Numbered from the stretch's first letter, positions 9,950-22,506 are shown. The stretch: 27,540 nt of DNA from Blastocladiella britannica (GCA_025349905.2 MU624731.1:1-27540), one strand, 5' to 3'. A program made the numbers and translations. Notes: generated from the sequence alone by a model not told the origin.

Positions 9950-10170
9950 GATTTCTCGTTAATATAATAATGCTTGCCTTTTGGCTGATGTTTCTGGCTG
10001 TGTGTGATTCGATAGTGGATTGCGGCTGCGACGTGGACAAGGACCAAGCTGCCAAAGAGAGAGTGAAACGTTAGTGCGCAGCCCACGAAGTAAGTCCCGT
10101 TCATGGCCCTGGTTGCTCGTGACCTCTTTCCCAATTGATTTTCCCACTGGCCAAAAATCAAATCAAAAAA
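9950..10170. promoter_or_regulatory. Shared divergent promoter region (sorting nexin / EF-hand gene)
   Basis: The 221-bp spacer separates two start codons pointing away from each other, so both promoters must overlap in it unless one lies within a transcribed leader. It contains an AT-rich patch (TTAATATAATAATG at about 9959-9972) next to the sorting nexin ATG. No defined factor site was recognised. Confidence 0.5.
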
Positions 10171-10923
10171 ATGTCAACTCGCCGCCTCTCGGTCGCCGCA
10201 CGCAACAACGGCAACGGTAACAACGGCGACTCTGCCTCCGCCTCGCGCCCACGTAAAGGCGGCAAGAAAAGCGCCTCCTCTGCTTCCGCCTCCTCCTCAC
10301 CGACTGCCGCTCATGCGATCCCGGAGCTCGATCTGGGCGACCCGGCACAGCTACCATCCGACTCGGCCCGCGAACTATGTGCCAAGCTTGGGATTGCGCC
10401 TCGCGAGTTCTTAGAACTGACCGAGGTGTTTCGGCTGGTGGATAAAGACGGTGGCGGTACCATTTCGAAAGACGAGCTGGAACTGTTGATGCAGACGCTT
10501 GGGATTCGTGCTTCCAAGGCCGAGCTGGAGGTCATGGTCAATGAGATTGTCCAGGATCCGAGTAAGGAGGAGATTGATTTGGAGTGTACGAATACGTACC
10601 TTTTCTCATGATACGTGGTGGTATACTGACCAAAATGGATTTTTGTAGCATTCATCACCGCAATGTCGCGCAAAGTCACCGACTCGTTCTCGTACAACAG
10701 CTTACAGGACGCGTTCCGCCATTTCGACGACGGCGGGTACACGAGTCCGCTGGGTCGGATCAAGACGGCCACGCTGTTCACCATCATGGAATCGATGGGC
10801 AACCCGGAACGGCACCTCAAGCACGAAGACGTCGAGGATCTGCTGAGCTCGGTGGCACCTCAGGTCCTGGACTCGGGGTACTTGGACTATGAGAGTTTTG
10901 TGCAAATGCTCTTTTCCTCTTAA
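10171..10923 (+). CDS. EF-hand calcium-binding protein (calmodulin/centrin superfamily)
   Basis: Two exons, 10171-10585 and 10649-10923, encode 229 residues. The ATG at 10171 follows an A-run and was preferred because no ATG lies upstream in frame. The N-terminal 50 residues are basic and Ser/Ala-rich. A full EF-hand loop, DKDGGGTISKDE (residues 91-102), has Asp at positions 1 and 3, Thr at 7 and Glu at 12, and is flanked by proper helices (FLELTEVFRLV and LELLMQTLGI). Joining the exons restores EEIDLESFITAM, the degenerate partner hand. The C-terminal half keeps paired-hand spacing (AFRHFDD..., LDYESFVQML) but its loops have lost calcium ligands. It is probably a one-calcium regulatory or structural protein, perhaps cytoskeletal; the exact family is uncertain. 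Its stop is only 12 bp before the APN2 ATG. Confidence 0.83.
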
Positions 10924-10935
10924 ATTCAACAAGTT

Positions 10936-12324
10936 ATGCCTGATACGATTACTTTGGTCTCTTGGAACGTCAACGGCATTCGCACTGTGTTTGGTCCCGA
11001 GCCAAAGGCGCCGCCAAAAAATACATGTACTTGTCTCATTTGGCTGGTTGATCTGGTCCACGTCCAATTAACGCGTGCGCGCTTAAAATTTATATAAAAG
11101 CCAGCAACAACAACAGCGAGGCGCCGGCCCTGGTCACCAATGGCGGCAAAACGCCCGTACCCATTGCGACATTTATGCGCGACGTGGTCCACGCCGACCT
11201 GCTGTGCTTACAAGAGACCAAGCTCTCCGAGCTCAAACTGACCACATCTCCGGGTGGAACTGTTGACCCATCCCTGGTCCATGTTGACGGGATGGACAGT
11301 TTTCATTGCATTTCCACGGACCGGAAAGGGTACTCGGGGACCGCGGTGTATGCTCCCACGGGCACGGCGATCGCCTGCACGATGGGGAAAGAAGCGATCA
11401 TGGACTTGGAGGGCCGGGCGGTGGTGCTGGATCTGGGCGCGTTTGTGCTCGTCAATCTGGTATGCACGCTTTAAATTCTGTGGTGCGATATTGGAGCTTA
11501 TGCCGAAAGCAGTATTGCCCCAACGGGGGACGTAACCTCGACTACAAGTTCACGTTCTACGAGCGACTACAAGCGTACTTGACGCGGCTGATTGTGGACG
11601 AGCAGCGCCAGGTGGTGCTCTGCGGCGACTTGAATATTGGTTCGGTTTCAATTTTTTTTTTCTCTTCGTAATGAGATGATCCCCGTTATTAAATTTATGT
11701 ATTGCGCGCAGCCCATACAGAGGCGGATATTTGGAATCCAGTGGCATGTCTCTTTCTGTTTTTGTGTGAGCTTGGTTGAGCTCTGAACTAACGAAAACGA
11801 ATACGCAGAAAAACAAGGACTCGATCGGCTTCTCGCCCCGCGAACGTGCACTCCTCGACTCGCTGACTACCGCCCCACTTCACCTGGTCGACGCCCTTCG
11901 TCACCACCAAAAACAACCACCAACTTCAACAACACCAACAACACCAACCGCCAACAACCAGCAGTACACGTTCTGGGACACCCGCACGGGCAAACGCGCC
12001 ACCAACCAAGGGTGGCGGATCGACTATTTCTGGGTGACGCCCGGGCTTCTTCCGCACCTGGTGGATGCCCGGATTCTGCCGCAGGTGATGGGATCCGACC
12101 ACTGTCCTGTTACCATCACGCTTTCGGCCGAATCTACCGGTAATGAGGGTTTGCGACTCGATCTGGTTTCGAGTGGGACTCGCCCGACGCTACCCAACGC
12201 TACCAATAAGCTGCTGCCGCGACCAAGGTCCATCGCCTCGTTCTTTGCGCCCAAGAAGCGACCACGATCCACCCAAGAGAAGGATTTCGCGTCGCCGGAA
12301 TCAAAACGAGCGCGCGTTGACTGA
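10936..12324 (+). CDS. APN2: AP endonuclease 2 (Apn2/APEX2-type exonuclease III family)
   Basis: Five exons: 10936-11026, 11101-11459, 11513-11639, 11712-11740 (29 bp) and 11809-12324, giving 373 residues. All exonuclease III/EEP catalytic motifs are present in order: SWNVNGIR, DLLCLQETK, GYSGTAVYAP, YCPN, GDLNIAHTE, GWRIDYFWV and GSDHCPV. The product cuts DNA 5' to abasic sites and trims 3' blocks in nuclear base-excision repair. LPQVMGSDHCPV, and a C-terminal SIASFFAPKKR that looks like a PCNA-interaction (PIP) box in a basic tail, point to the Apn2 rather than the Ape1 branch. The zinc-finger GRF domain that usually ends Apn2 is absent; the protein stops at KRARVD, a probable nuclear localisation tail. 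The gene lies 12 bp after the EF-hand gene and ends 38 bp from the VPS13 stop. Confidence 0.92.
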
Positions 12325-12362
12325 GTAGACGACGATATAAAATGTAAAAAATGTCAATTTGT

Positions 12363-15300
12363 TCAATTTCCGCCCTTCAAGTAGGCAACCAGTGCCCGGC
12401 GGAAGCCGTCCAGCGAATTCGGGTCCGACGAGTCCACCTCGTACACGTCCCCACCCGTCAAGTGAATCGCAAAAGAGTACACGGTGACGTAGCCGGGCGT
12501 CACGGCCGCCACAATACGGGTATCGATCCGAGAAATTTCTGGTGGAGGTGGTAGATTTCATCATCGGGTTAGTCCAAAAAAAAAAATTTCTAAAAAGCAA
12601 GGAAAAGTGGTAACGGTACCTGCAAGTGGGAACGACCACTCGGTCCGCAGGCGCTGAAGTCGGCACATGTAGAAGCGCTTGGACGATACAATACAGGCGA
12701 AATCCTCCCGCTTGGTGACTGTTTTTTTTGTCCCACATATTGTTAGGACCAACGAAAATGATACCAAAAGAAATGGATACGAACCGAAATGGAGTACATA
12801 AACCTCATCCGCGTGCCGTCCCGAGTCCATGGTCTGCAACCAGTTCTGCCCGAGCGCCAGTCGGTCGCTGAACTGGGTCAGAACGCCGTCAGGGAGCAGC
12901 CGCGGCAACCGAATCCGGTCAATCTCGGCCACATCGTCCAAGACCGTGGTGGTGTTCTTGATCCCTTGGCTCACCGACGACGCGGCATCCGCCAGCCCCA
13001 CGATCGGCTTGACAAACAGGCCCACGCCGCCCAGAGCCACGCCTTTCAGGAAGCCTGAGACGCCGCTGCGCTGGGCACCCTCTAGCGGCTGCGAGACCAC
13101 GCCCGTAACCCCGGACACCACGCTTTTGGCCAGCGACTTGGCCCCGACTGTCACCCCCGAGATCGCATGCTTGGGGCGGTTGCGCCGGCGCGAAATCTGG
13201 CGCGCCCGCTGGTACGAGCTGTCGAACGTGGCCACAGCAAGGCCCTTGCCCACCGAGTCGGTGAAGCGCGCAAATCCATCGGCCACACCGTAAACTGCCT
13301 TCCCAAAGAAGGCGGCGGTGCCCTTAGCCAGCCCGATCCCCAGATCCTGCGGCCGGTCGCTCACAATTCCCTAATTTCATTTTTTTGATTTTCAGTTTTC
13401 AACGAAGGAAAGGACACAAAAAGAACAGGACGAACCTGATACGGCTCGTAAAAGATATCCTTGGCCCCCGACGCCAAATTCGTAAAGAGGCCGACCGGGT
13501 TGCCAAGAACGTCCGCTGATCCAAGAACCGTGTACACTTTGCCCATAACCTATTGAAATTTTTGAAGTCAGCATCCATTCAGGCCTAAAAAAAAAAAAGA
13601 ATAACAGAAAAGTACCTGGTCGTAGTAATGAGCCGAGATCGCACTCATGAGCGCGTCCATGGTCCCCAGCGGATGCTCGAGCGTGAGCGCATTCAGCGCC
13701 AGCGGGAAGTCGTGCACGTTGGCGAGGCCGGCGCTAATCACCTGGCTCGCAAAGCCCAGGAACCCGGGCATGTTGGACGTGTCGGTCATGGAGAACGACA
13801 GCAGGAGCTTGAGCGGGCCCAGGTGCATGGCCTCCAAGTACACCAGATCCGAACTCTCGGTGGCGCGTGGAGTCGCCTGCACCAGCCGTCCCTGCCACGA
13901 GCTCTGCACGGATGCGGGTTCGCCAACGCTAAAGAAGCCCGCAACCGCGCCCAAGATGTCTTGGTCCAAGGTGACGGATAGTTCCTGTATTTCAAGTCAT
14001 TCGCAAAATGAAACCCCAAAAGGAGTGAAAAAAAAATGAGAAAGGTTACCTGAACCAAGACCGTAAAGTACTTGATGTACGTGATGCCGTACTGGGACTG
14101 CGCCTTGGACTTGACGAGCGCCAGCTCCAGCACTTTTTGGTCCTTGGCGTCCTTGGTGAGATCAGCCGGGAACACGGCAATGGGCTCGAGCGCCGACGAC
14201 AGCTGGTTGTCGACCTGGAGCCAGTGCAGTTTCACGCCCAGCGTCTGGTACAGGTTGGTGTCGGCGACGCGGATCGCGAGGTCGCGCAGCGACAGGTAAA
14301 TCACTTCCCGCTTATCGTCCACCAGCGACAGCCCGAGATTGACGTTGAGCAGCAGCTGGAACAGCGCCACCTCGTTGATCTGGGCCACCTCGAACCGGGT
14401 GTGCACCTCGGCCGCGGACGACCGCCGCTCCTTTTGCCGGTAAATCGACTTGCGCGCATTGAACGGCGACACCCGCAGCACGCGCGTCATCCCGTCCACC
14501 ACAATCTCGATCGAAAAGATGCGGCGACGGCCATTCACCTCCAAGTCCCACGGCTCCAGCGCTCCAATCTCAAACAGGTTGATGTTGCGCGAGTCGTTAC
14601 CGGCCATCAGCTGGAGGCCACGGTCGTGTGCTGTTGGGTCGTCCCACGCGTAGTTGGCCGAGTGGCCGGCCAGGACAGAGTACTGGCGGCGCGACCGCCC
14701 ACCCTGTCCAAACTTGATTTCGGCGCTCGTCAGGTTCTCGATGCGGAACGGCCACGCAGTGGCGCGCTTGACGGTGATGAGCAACGTCGCGCCGTGGAGA
14801 ATGGTGTCAGTCATGATCAGGTCCGACTGTTGTTGTTGCTGTTGCTGCTGCTGGAGCGGCTCCATGCGCAAAAACGACTGGCCGATATCCGTGATACTGG
14901 CGGCCGTCGACCAGTCAAATGCCGAGCCCGTCAGGCGGAACGCCAAGTGCTTGCGGAACGAGCGATGCAGCCACAAAACCGGCGACTGGCCGCCAGCGGG
15001 GCACGCCGATACCTCATTGGTCCCCTGCTGCCGGAACTGTAACGGCACGTCCAGCTCGTTGCGGATAATGTACCGCGCCGAAAACAATACCAGCTTGGAC
15101 ACGGCCAGCCGCGGGTCGTCGCCCGTCGAGGTAGCGATCCCGACATGGAGCGAGTGCGTGTTGTCGACGTTGGACAGGACGATCCCCGTCGACGCGCCGA
15201 CCTTGTCAAAGTTGATTTGCGCCGACACCTCCGACCCGGCGACTTCGAGCGCCAGGCGGTCGCTGGACGTGAGCCCGAGCCGCCCACCAGGCACCACAAT

Positions 15301-18300
15301 CACGCCGTTGCCGTGCAATGTCAAGTCCAGCGGCAGGGTGTTCTGGAGCACAAACTTGGACCAGATGGTCGCGCGGCGCGCCAGCCCGCCTTTCACCAGC
15401 GCGCGCAACCGCAGGTTAATGTGCTGTCCAGGCCCGCAGTCCACGATTTCGTTCTCAACATCGTCGTCGAGCTCCTCCAGCGCCGTAATCACTGCGTACG
15501 ACTGCGACCGCAGGCCCAGTTCCGGGATTTCGATCCCAAACCCGAGCGGGCGCATCACGTCAATGCTGGCAAGGCTGACGATCCCGCCGGAAGCCAGCGA
15601 CTCGGAGACAATGGGCGAGTCGTTGCGGCGCGCGCTGACGGAGAACCGGACCGGCAGCGGGAGCAGGTTCTCCAAGAGGATCGGGGCCAGGATCGAGACG
15701 GTCGTGCACGGGAACGCATTGGACGCGAGTCCAAACGAGTCAAACTCGGCGTTCAGGACCAGCGACGAGTGCAGGTCCACTACCGACGACCGGCACGTCA
15801 GCATGCACTCGGGGGTCTTGCGCAGCGCCGTCCACGCCACCGCGGTCGACCAGCCGTACCCGAGCCCGCCCGCGGGCCGCAGCCGGATGCGCGCCTCAAA
15901 GACCGCGTCGAGCGGGACCTGGTACGTCTCCTGTGGGCGAAGCACCGACACTTCGTCGTTGCACGCAATCTCGAGGTCGACCTCGAGCATGTTGACCCAC
16001 TTGTACGGGCTGGCAATGGTGATGACCTTGCGCAAGTTCTCGACCGCGATGCCCAAGTGCATGGTGTATATCTGGCCGTTCACATCCGGCTGCAGCGGGA
16101 TCAGCGCCTGGCGCTCGCGGTGCGTCGCCACATCGGTGGTCTGCCAGACGTGGCGGCCGTGGTAGTGCAGCGCGAGCCGGTGCTGCGAGAGCCGCTCGTT
16201 CGGGTCGGTGCCGAGTTTCCAGTCGCTGAAGCGCCAGGGGATATCAGTCCCTGCCGCCAAGTCCACGCGGTCGTCGTTCGGGTCGGCGTAGTTCCAGACC
16301 GAGAGCCGGTGCCCGGTGCGGTTCTTGATGACGAACGGCTTGCGCACGCCTGGGTGGAGAATCGTGGTCACCGTGGGCCACTTGGCGCTGGTGCGCATGG
16401 CGGTGCGGACCAGGTGCTGGGTCACGTTCAAGTCAATGACCTGGTCCGTCAACGACGAGAGCTCGACGCTAGTTGTGGCCGCCGAGGACACGTTGGCCCG
16501 CAGCTTGGCCGGCTCGATGATGGGTTCCCACGACGAGTTGCGCGGGTTCCACAGGTTGAGCTTGAATGGAATGGTCGTTGTCACTCGCATCTAATGTTCA
16601 TCATTTTGTTGTTTTCGGGTGAGACTGTTTTCCAAAGGCAAAGAGACATGGACCAAGACACCAGAAACCGGAACATAAAGAAAAACGTACAGCAGAGTCC
16701 CAGTCAAACACCTCCACTTCGAACGCATCCAGTGACAGGTCAACCATGGGCACATGCACCTCGTCTTCCAGATCGTCCACCAGAATTAAGCGAATGCCCT
16801 CCACCATGAGCCGCATGAACTGCTTGCGAACAATGACGCGCGCGTCCTGGGCGGCAGCGGCAGCGACCGCGGCAGCACTGGTAATCGGAATGTTGGCGAC
16901 GGATGCCGACGAAGACCTCAGTGGCAGCGACGCGCGCGACGCATCCAAGTCTGCTTCGAGCGCCGCCGCCAGTTCCGTGCTCCTGACCGGATCAACTTCG
17001 AGGTCGTTGTCGCCCCCGCCCAACGACAGCGACTGCAAGAAAGTGGTCACCAGGTTCTGAATAAAGAGTGCCTCGTGGTACGACATGCGCAGCAGCACTT
17101 TTTGCACGTCGGTCATCATTGACTGCACGTTGGCGGCTTCCCCGCGCTGAGGCGCCGACGAGATATTGACGTCTTGTAGGATACGCGACTGTGGGATCCG
17201 CGGAGTAGTCGCCGGGTCCATGTCGAGCCGCGTCAGGTACGCGCCGAGACCGCGCACATTGAGGCAGATCGCTGCCGCTTCGTACACTAGCTGCAGATGC
17301 ATCAGGACAATCACCAGCGCATGCTTCATTTCGGGGTCGGCCAGCGCCACCTCAGCATTGACAATCTTGATTTGGTACCGCGCTCCTCCCCCTCCTTCTC
17401 CTGACGAAAACGGAGATGTTGGTTCTGGCTCGGCGGTGGGCGGCTCGGAGGACACGGCGGCCGATGGAGACGACGGGTGATCAGCCTTGTTCTCGGGAAG
17501 CGCAAAGAACGCCTGAATCCCCTGCACGACGCTGGGCAGGAACAAGAACCGCGGCGAGTCCAGCGTGAACTGCATGGTCAGTTCCGGGTCGGCGGCAAGG
17601 TTCACGAGCAGCTGGTGGCCAAACTGCCCTCCCGCGGTCTCGTGCGCAAACGACAAGAACGGGCGGGCCACCGTCGACGCCCGGCTCTTGGTCTTGGGCC
17701 GCACGTCCAGAATCCCGAACCGCTCGACCCCAAACTCGCCCAGCCACCCGCCGGCCGTGTACATCATCATGTGACCAAAGATGTTGCAGGCGTCAAACTG
17801 GGTCAGGTCGGCCAGCGTCAGACTCAACCGGCTCCATGTCAGTGCCAGCTCCATGGAAACGCCGGGGCGCTGCGACTTCTGCTGCCCTGAAGAGGGCGTC
17901 TGTTGTTGTTCCTGTTGCTGCTGCTGCTGCTGCTGCGGGGATGACTCGGGCGTCGCAAGCGCGGAATCTGCTGGCGACGACTGCGAGCCCACAAACGCCA
18001 TGACTTCGGCGTAAGTGTCGAGCAAAAACAGGTACTGGTCGCGGGACAGGGTGGTGACGACGTCGGCCACGTCAACGGACATCTGGGACCCGACCGACGA
18101 AAACAAAATGTGAACCTTATCCAGCAATGTCTGCTCTCCCGCGGGGCTAATGGCGCTAGGCCCGCCGAGCGCCGTGACCACGTTCATGTCGCGGAGCGAT
18201 GCCTCGAGCGCAAACAGAGACTTGTCGGACTCGAGCGGCATGTTGCGGGCCTCGAGCACGCCCAAGTACACTGTCGCGCGTCGGCCACGGGCGTCCAGGT

Positions 18301-21300
18301 ACTCGAGGACGGGCGCTTTGATGCCGACATTGAACCCGAACCGGGCGTCCCCGACAGTGGCCACCGCCGTTTGCCGGGCCGAGTCGGCCATACTGCGCAT
18401 GGCCGCAAACTCGGACACGAATGCCAGGATGCGCATCAGCTCGTGCGGGCGGTACTGCAATCGCAGCGACTCGGACATGAACTCGACCCGCTGGTCGAAC
18501 CCGGCGGCCAGCACCGCGCGCGTCTGCGCCTCGTACGTGAACGTGGCGGTGCGCACGCTGTCAATGGCGGCAATGCGCGTGCCGTCGGGCAACCACACCT
18601 CGAGCGCGCCCAGCGTGCCGTCCACCACCAGCGTCTCGCCAAGCATGGTCACGTTGATTTGCGACCTGCCCAAGTGCGCGTTGGCAAAGATCCCGTGGTC
18701 GTTGAGGTCCAGGTGCACGCCGCGCAGCGTGAGTTTGACCACCATCTTGCTGGCGGCAGCAGCCGCGGCACCAATGGCAGCCGAAGCGAGCGCCCCTCCA
18801 GAATCAGTGTTGCCATCCGAGACGAGTCCGAAAGCCGCCGCAAGTGGACCCACAGCAGAAGCAGGTGGGGCCGGTAATGTAGCGAGCTCTTTTGGAGGTT
18901 GCGGCCCGGCATCGCCCACAAACGTGGTCATGACCATCTGGTAAATGTCAATAAACGACTTGCGCGTCACGACTAGGCTCACATCCGCCAGCGTCACGTC
19001 GATGTTGGACTCGGCCGGGGTCTGTCGGTACGAGACCTGCACCAGCTCGTGCGTCTGCTGTTGGGTCTTTGTCGACGACTTTGGTGAGCCGAGTGGCGTC
19101 GACCGCACCAGTTCGCGGAGCCGCGAGTCGGTTGGCTGCTGCAGATCATAGGCGCGGATCCCCTGCAGCTGGATACCCACGTTGCGGCCAGTCTCGCGCT
19201 GCCTGAGCCGCATCTTGAACCCGTCCAGGTGGAAATCGGCAATGGGATTTTCGTCGGTCCTTTTTGCTGCGGTTGCTGCCACCGCTGCTTCCGTGTCCGG
19301 TGGGGCCGTAGTGCTGGCGGTGGTGGTCGGCCCAAGCAAGGTGGCGCTGAAATGGCCCACGCGAAGATCAATGTCGAGCATGTCGCGGCCGCCCGGCGCG
19401 TCGTCTGGCCCCCCGCCAGCCTTGTCTTCAACAGACTTGTGCTTTTTCTGATCGTCGTCCGTCTTCTTGGGAGGGGTCGTCAACGCTGCACCCGACGCAA
19501 CCGCATCGTCATCAACTGCAGCATCGGCATCGGACGTAGCCTCGGTGAGCAAGTCGACGGCGCGCATGAGCGCGCGGTACTTGCGTTCCGACAACATGAG
19601 CTGCAAGCTGGGCATGACTGCGACGATCTTGTTGATGGGCGTAGTGGTGTTGGTCGCCTGCGGGATGATGGACCGCTCGAGCAAGAACTCGAACGAGATC
19701 TTGTCGACAATGGCGTCGCGGGTGTCGGCGCCGGCAGTCAAGCAGTCGTCGACGGACGCGCCAAGGTACAGAGACGCCTCCGAGAGCTCAATCTCGTACG
19801 AGTCGACTAGGAGCGCCAAGAGGCTATGCATTTCATCGTCCGACAGCTGCGAGCCCGCCCGGTGCAGGACCTTGGATTTTTCAGTCGGGTCGGGGAGCTT
19901 GCTCTGCAGCGCCAGGCGGCCGGTATCGAGCGCCAGGACCGCGTCCTGGTACGCTTCGCCGAGCGGGACCAGGAACACGGGCGCGTCCACGTCCATGGTG
20001 ATGGACGCCGCCTGGTGCGTTTCCAGCGCGTACTCGAGCCCGGCGCGCGTCTGGTTCGAGATGGCCGCCGCCGCCGCCGTGTACGTGTCCATCATGATGT
20101 CGGGCACGCGCACAAAGTCCACAATGTTGCGGATGGTCGCCGGCAAGTACACGACCACCAGCGACTGGGTCTCGATGCGGATGGCCGTGTCGCCCGATCC
20201 GGATTTCACGTGCATCGCAAACAGCGGGCGTGACGGGTCGGTGGTCTGCTGCGGCGCAAACACCACCGGCTGCGAGTTGCGGGTCGAGAGTCCGTCCATG
20301 ACCTTGAGCGATCCCATCGACAGCAGCGCCGACGTGGAGCTGTCGAGCGCCGACACCACTTGCGCGCTCGACTGCTCAAACACGATCGAGAACGCCGACG
20401 CCTGTTGCTGAATGTCCGTGGTGATCCCTCCCTTGGCCACTTGCTGGTCGACGCGGTAGATGCGGCAGCTGCCCGCCTTGAGCTCAAACTGGACGCGGAA
20501 CAGCAGGCACTCGGGCGGCATGCTCGCGTCCGGGTCGGTCACAATCTCCTCGTCCACGTCCAGGAACCGCTTGAGATCCGACAACTCAATCACGGGCGTC
20601 TCTGCGTCCACGATCGTGTTGGTTTGGCTCGCGTCGGTTGGGAATGCGCCGGCAAGTTGCTCGGTCGCCGACTGCTCCTGCACCGGAATGGCTGCTCCGC
20701 CCCACCCGCCCAGGAGCCACGAGCCCCATCCACCTTTGGCTGGTTCCGAGGTGGCAGGTTTTTCTGTTGTCGTTGTTGCTGTTGCGTCGGGAGCCGGGCG
20801 AGATGGGGATGATTCGCGCGATTCCGGGACCGAAGACGACGAAGGGGCAGCAGCGGCAGCAGCGGCGCGATCAGCCGCCTCTTGTTCGCGTAACTTCTTT
20901 TCCGCAATGGCCTCCTGGCGCAGCTCGTGCAGTGCCCACCGATCGAAAAGCATCAAGTCGTCAAGCGGGAGGTCCCGGCGGAACCCGTCGAGCTTAGCGC
21001 GGTCCTCGGCCGCGAGGCCATCGGAGGGAGGGGCAGCCGTTTTCCCGCCGCTACCCTCGCCGTGCGCATCCGTGGCCGCCCCGCTCGAAGCAGCTGTCGG
21101 AGCAGCGGCGGTAGAGGCAGCCGCCTTGGACGATCTGGCCAGCTTGACGAGCTTGACCAGGCGAATGTACTCTTTACGGTCGCGGCGGCGCTGCTCGAGA
21201 AACTGCCAGGTGGTCGGCGCCAGCTTTTCGTGCACGTCCTGGGCGACCGCGTTCAGCGCAAACTTCCAGCGGGTGGTGGCGGTCGGTGCGGTACCTGGCG

Positions 21301-22411
21301 GCGGGCGCAGGTGCATGTATTTGAACGAAGCATCGTAGACTTTGAAGTGGTGCAGGATCAGCCATAGGTTGCGGTACTGGTGCTCTGCCAGCGACAGCGC
21401 GAGCTCGGCGAACGTCAGCGCGATATCGTATTTCGGCAGGTTGGGGCCGTACTCGCGGTTGATGGTGAACTATTCCATTTCGCAGTGGTCAGTTTTCTTT
21501 GGTGGATCAGACCATTTGACCATAATGTCGTACCTTGGCCACGGCCGAGACTGGCCGGAGCACATAGCAGCGGTCGGCAGCAGGATCGGTCGACTGAAGG
21601 TTTCAAGGTAGGGTTAGTCAAAAAGGATTGAAAATAAGAAATGGCAAAAAAACGAACCACTTCCGCACGAGCATCCTCCCAGAATAGGGACAGGTTCGAG
21701 AGCTTGAGGAGCTTCCGCGCGGCCACCGGAAGCCCACCGGACGCAGCACTGGCGCTGTCAATAAAGGCCTCGCGCCACTGGTCGTCCGCGGACACGACCG
21801 AGAGTTCTGAAAGGGTGGCGCCGATCGCAAACGGCCAGCCTGCGACCGAGACGGCCGGATCGGCGTACGTCAGGTGCAGGTTGGTGATGGAAATTTGGAG
21901 GTTGTCAATGAGCCGAGTGATCAGCTGGGACATGTATCCCGGGTCTTTTTTATGTTAATGTTAAGTGAGTACGAGCGTATACGGACACAACCAGAATGAA
22001 CAAACCTTGCGTGGCAGCAGAGGCTTCGCGGCTGACGGCGGCAGAAGCGCGCACGGCCTCGGCCTGGGCCAGGACCTCGAGCTTGCGCTTCCACATGCGC
22101 TCGGTCTCTTCGCGCGGGTCGGCGTGGCCCATGACCTTGGGCATGGCCACAACGTGCACATTGTCGATGGTGACGCGGATCGGCGCCGACTTGAGGTTTT
22201 TCCAGGGGATGGCCATCTTGAGTGACCCGAGCGTGCCCGAGGACACGGCAATGGGTAAGTTCAGGTGGTCAAGCGCATCGCGCCTTAAGGTGAGTTTGCG
22301 GAGCGACACGTCGCCGGACCAGATGCCGATATTGAGCTGCGATGTCTCGAGGCCCTCGACGTAAGCGCCGAGGACGCGGTTGAGGACCGTGGCCACGACC
22401 TGCTCGAACAT
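12363..22411 (-). CDS. VPS13: Vps13, chorein-domain bridge-like lipid transfer protein
   Basis: Ten exons on the minus strand: 22006-22411, 21658-21944, 21534-21593, 16691-21469, 14050-16590, 13616-13984, 13436-13549, 12785-13370, 12620-12718 and 12363-12538. All phases agree and the joined frame encodes about 3138 residues, close to yeast Vps13. The N-terminal chorein domain is clear ([43 protein letters not shown]). [11 protein letters not shown] lies on the 60-bp exon 3. The central part is the rod that carries lipids between membranes. [16 protein letters not shown] (about 1845) starts the VAB adaptor-binding region. [14 protein letters not shown] and [18 protein letters not shown] mark the Atg2-C-like region, and the last 100 residues correspond to the PH-like end. 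Family role: bulk lipid transport at ER, mitochondria, vacuole and endosome contact sites. There are polyglutamine runs in exons 4 and 5. Confidence 0.96.
14828..14853 (-). repeat. Polyglutamine-coding CAG/CAA run in VPS13 exon 5
   Basis: Minus-strand CAG/CAA codons encode about nine consecutive Gln residues within the VAB region. The mixture of both codons suggests a tract under some selection for length stability. Confidence 0.75.
17898..17938 (-). repeat. Polyglutamine-coding run in VPS13 exon 4
   Basis: The minus strand encodes an interrupted Gln tract (a block of Q, one E, then more Q) in a Ser/Pro-rich linker of the VPS13 rod region. Confidence 0.75.
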
Positions 22412-22506
22412 TTATTCGTATTTTTTGCTTTTGATATTATTTGATGAACAAAGGGTTGAAAAAGAAGTGTTTATTTTTCTTAGACAAAGAAAGTAGCCAA
22501 CGCTTT
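22412..22506. other. Spacer between RPL30 and VPS13 (tandem, minus strand)
   Basis: Only 95 bp separate the RPL30 stop from the VPS13 start codon. The spacer must hold both the RPL30 3' end and the VPS13 core promoter/leader. It is AT-rich with an A/T-tract but no identified promoter element. Confidence 0.5.
22470..22475 (-). promoter_or_regulatory. Poly(A) signal AATAAA of RPL30
   Basis: A minus-strand AATAAA lies about 31 nt past the RPL30 stop codon, 59 bp upstream of the VPS13 ATG. The distance from stop to signal is normal for a compact fungal gene. Confidence 0.6.

Noticed and set aside
14820..14860. CRISPR or satellite array at the CAG/CAA tracts
   Set aside because: These are in-frame polyglutamine codons inside VPS13, without spacers or a regular repeat unit.
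15145..16809. 554-codon plus-strand open frame, and other long frames within 14137-20812
   Set aside because: These lie antisense to VPS13 exons 4 and 5, whose protein matches the family along its length. The antisense frames are Arg/Pro/Ala-rich shadows caused by GC-rich codons and have no recognisable domain.
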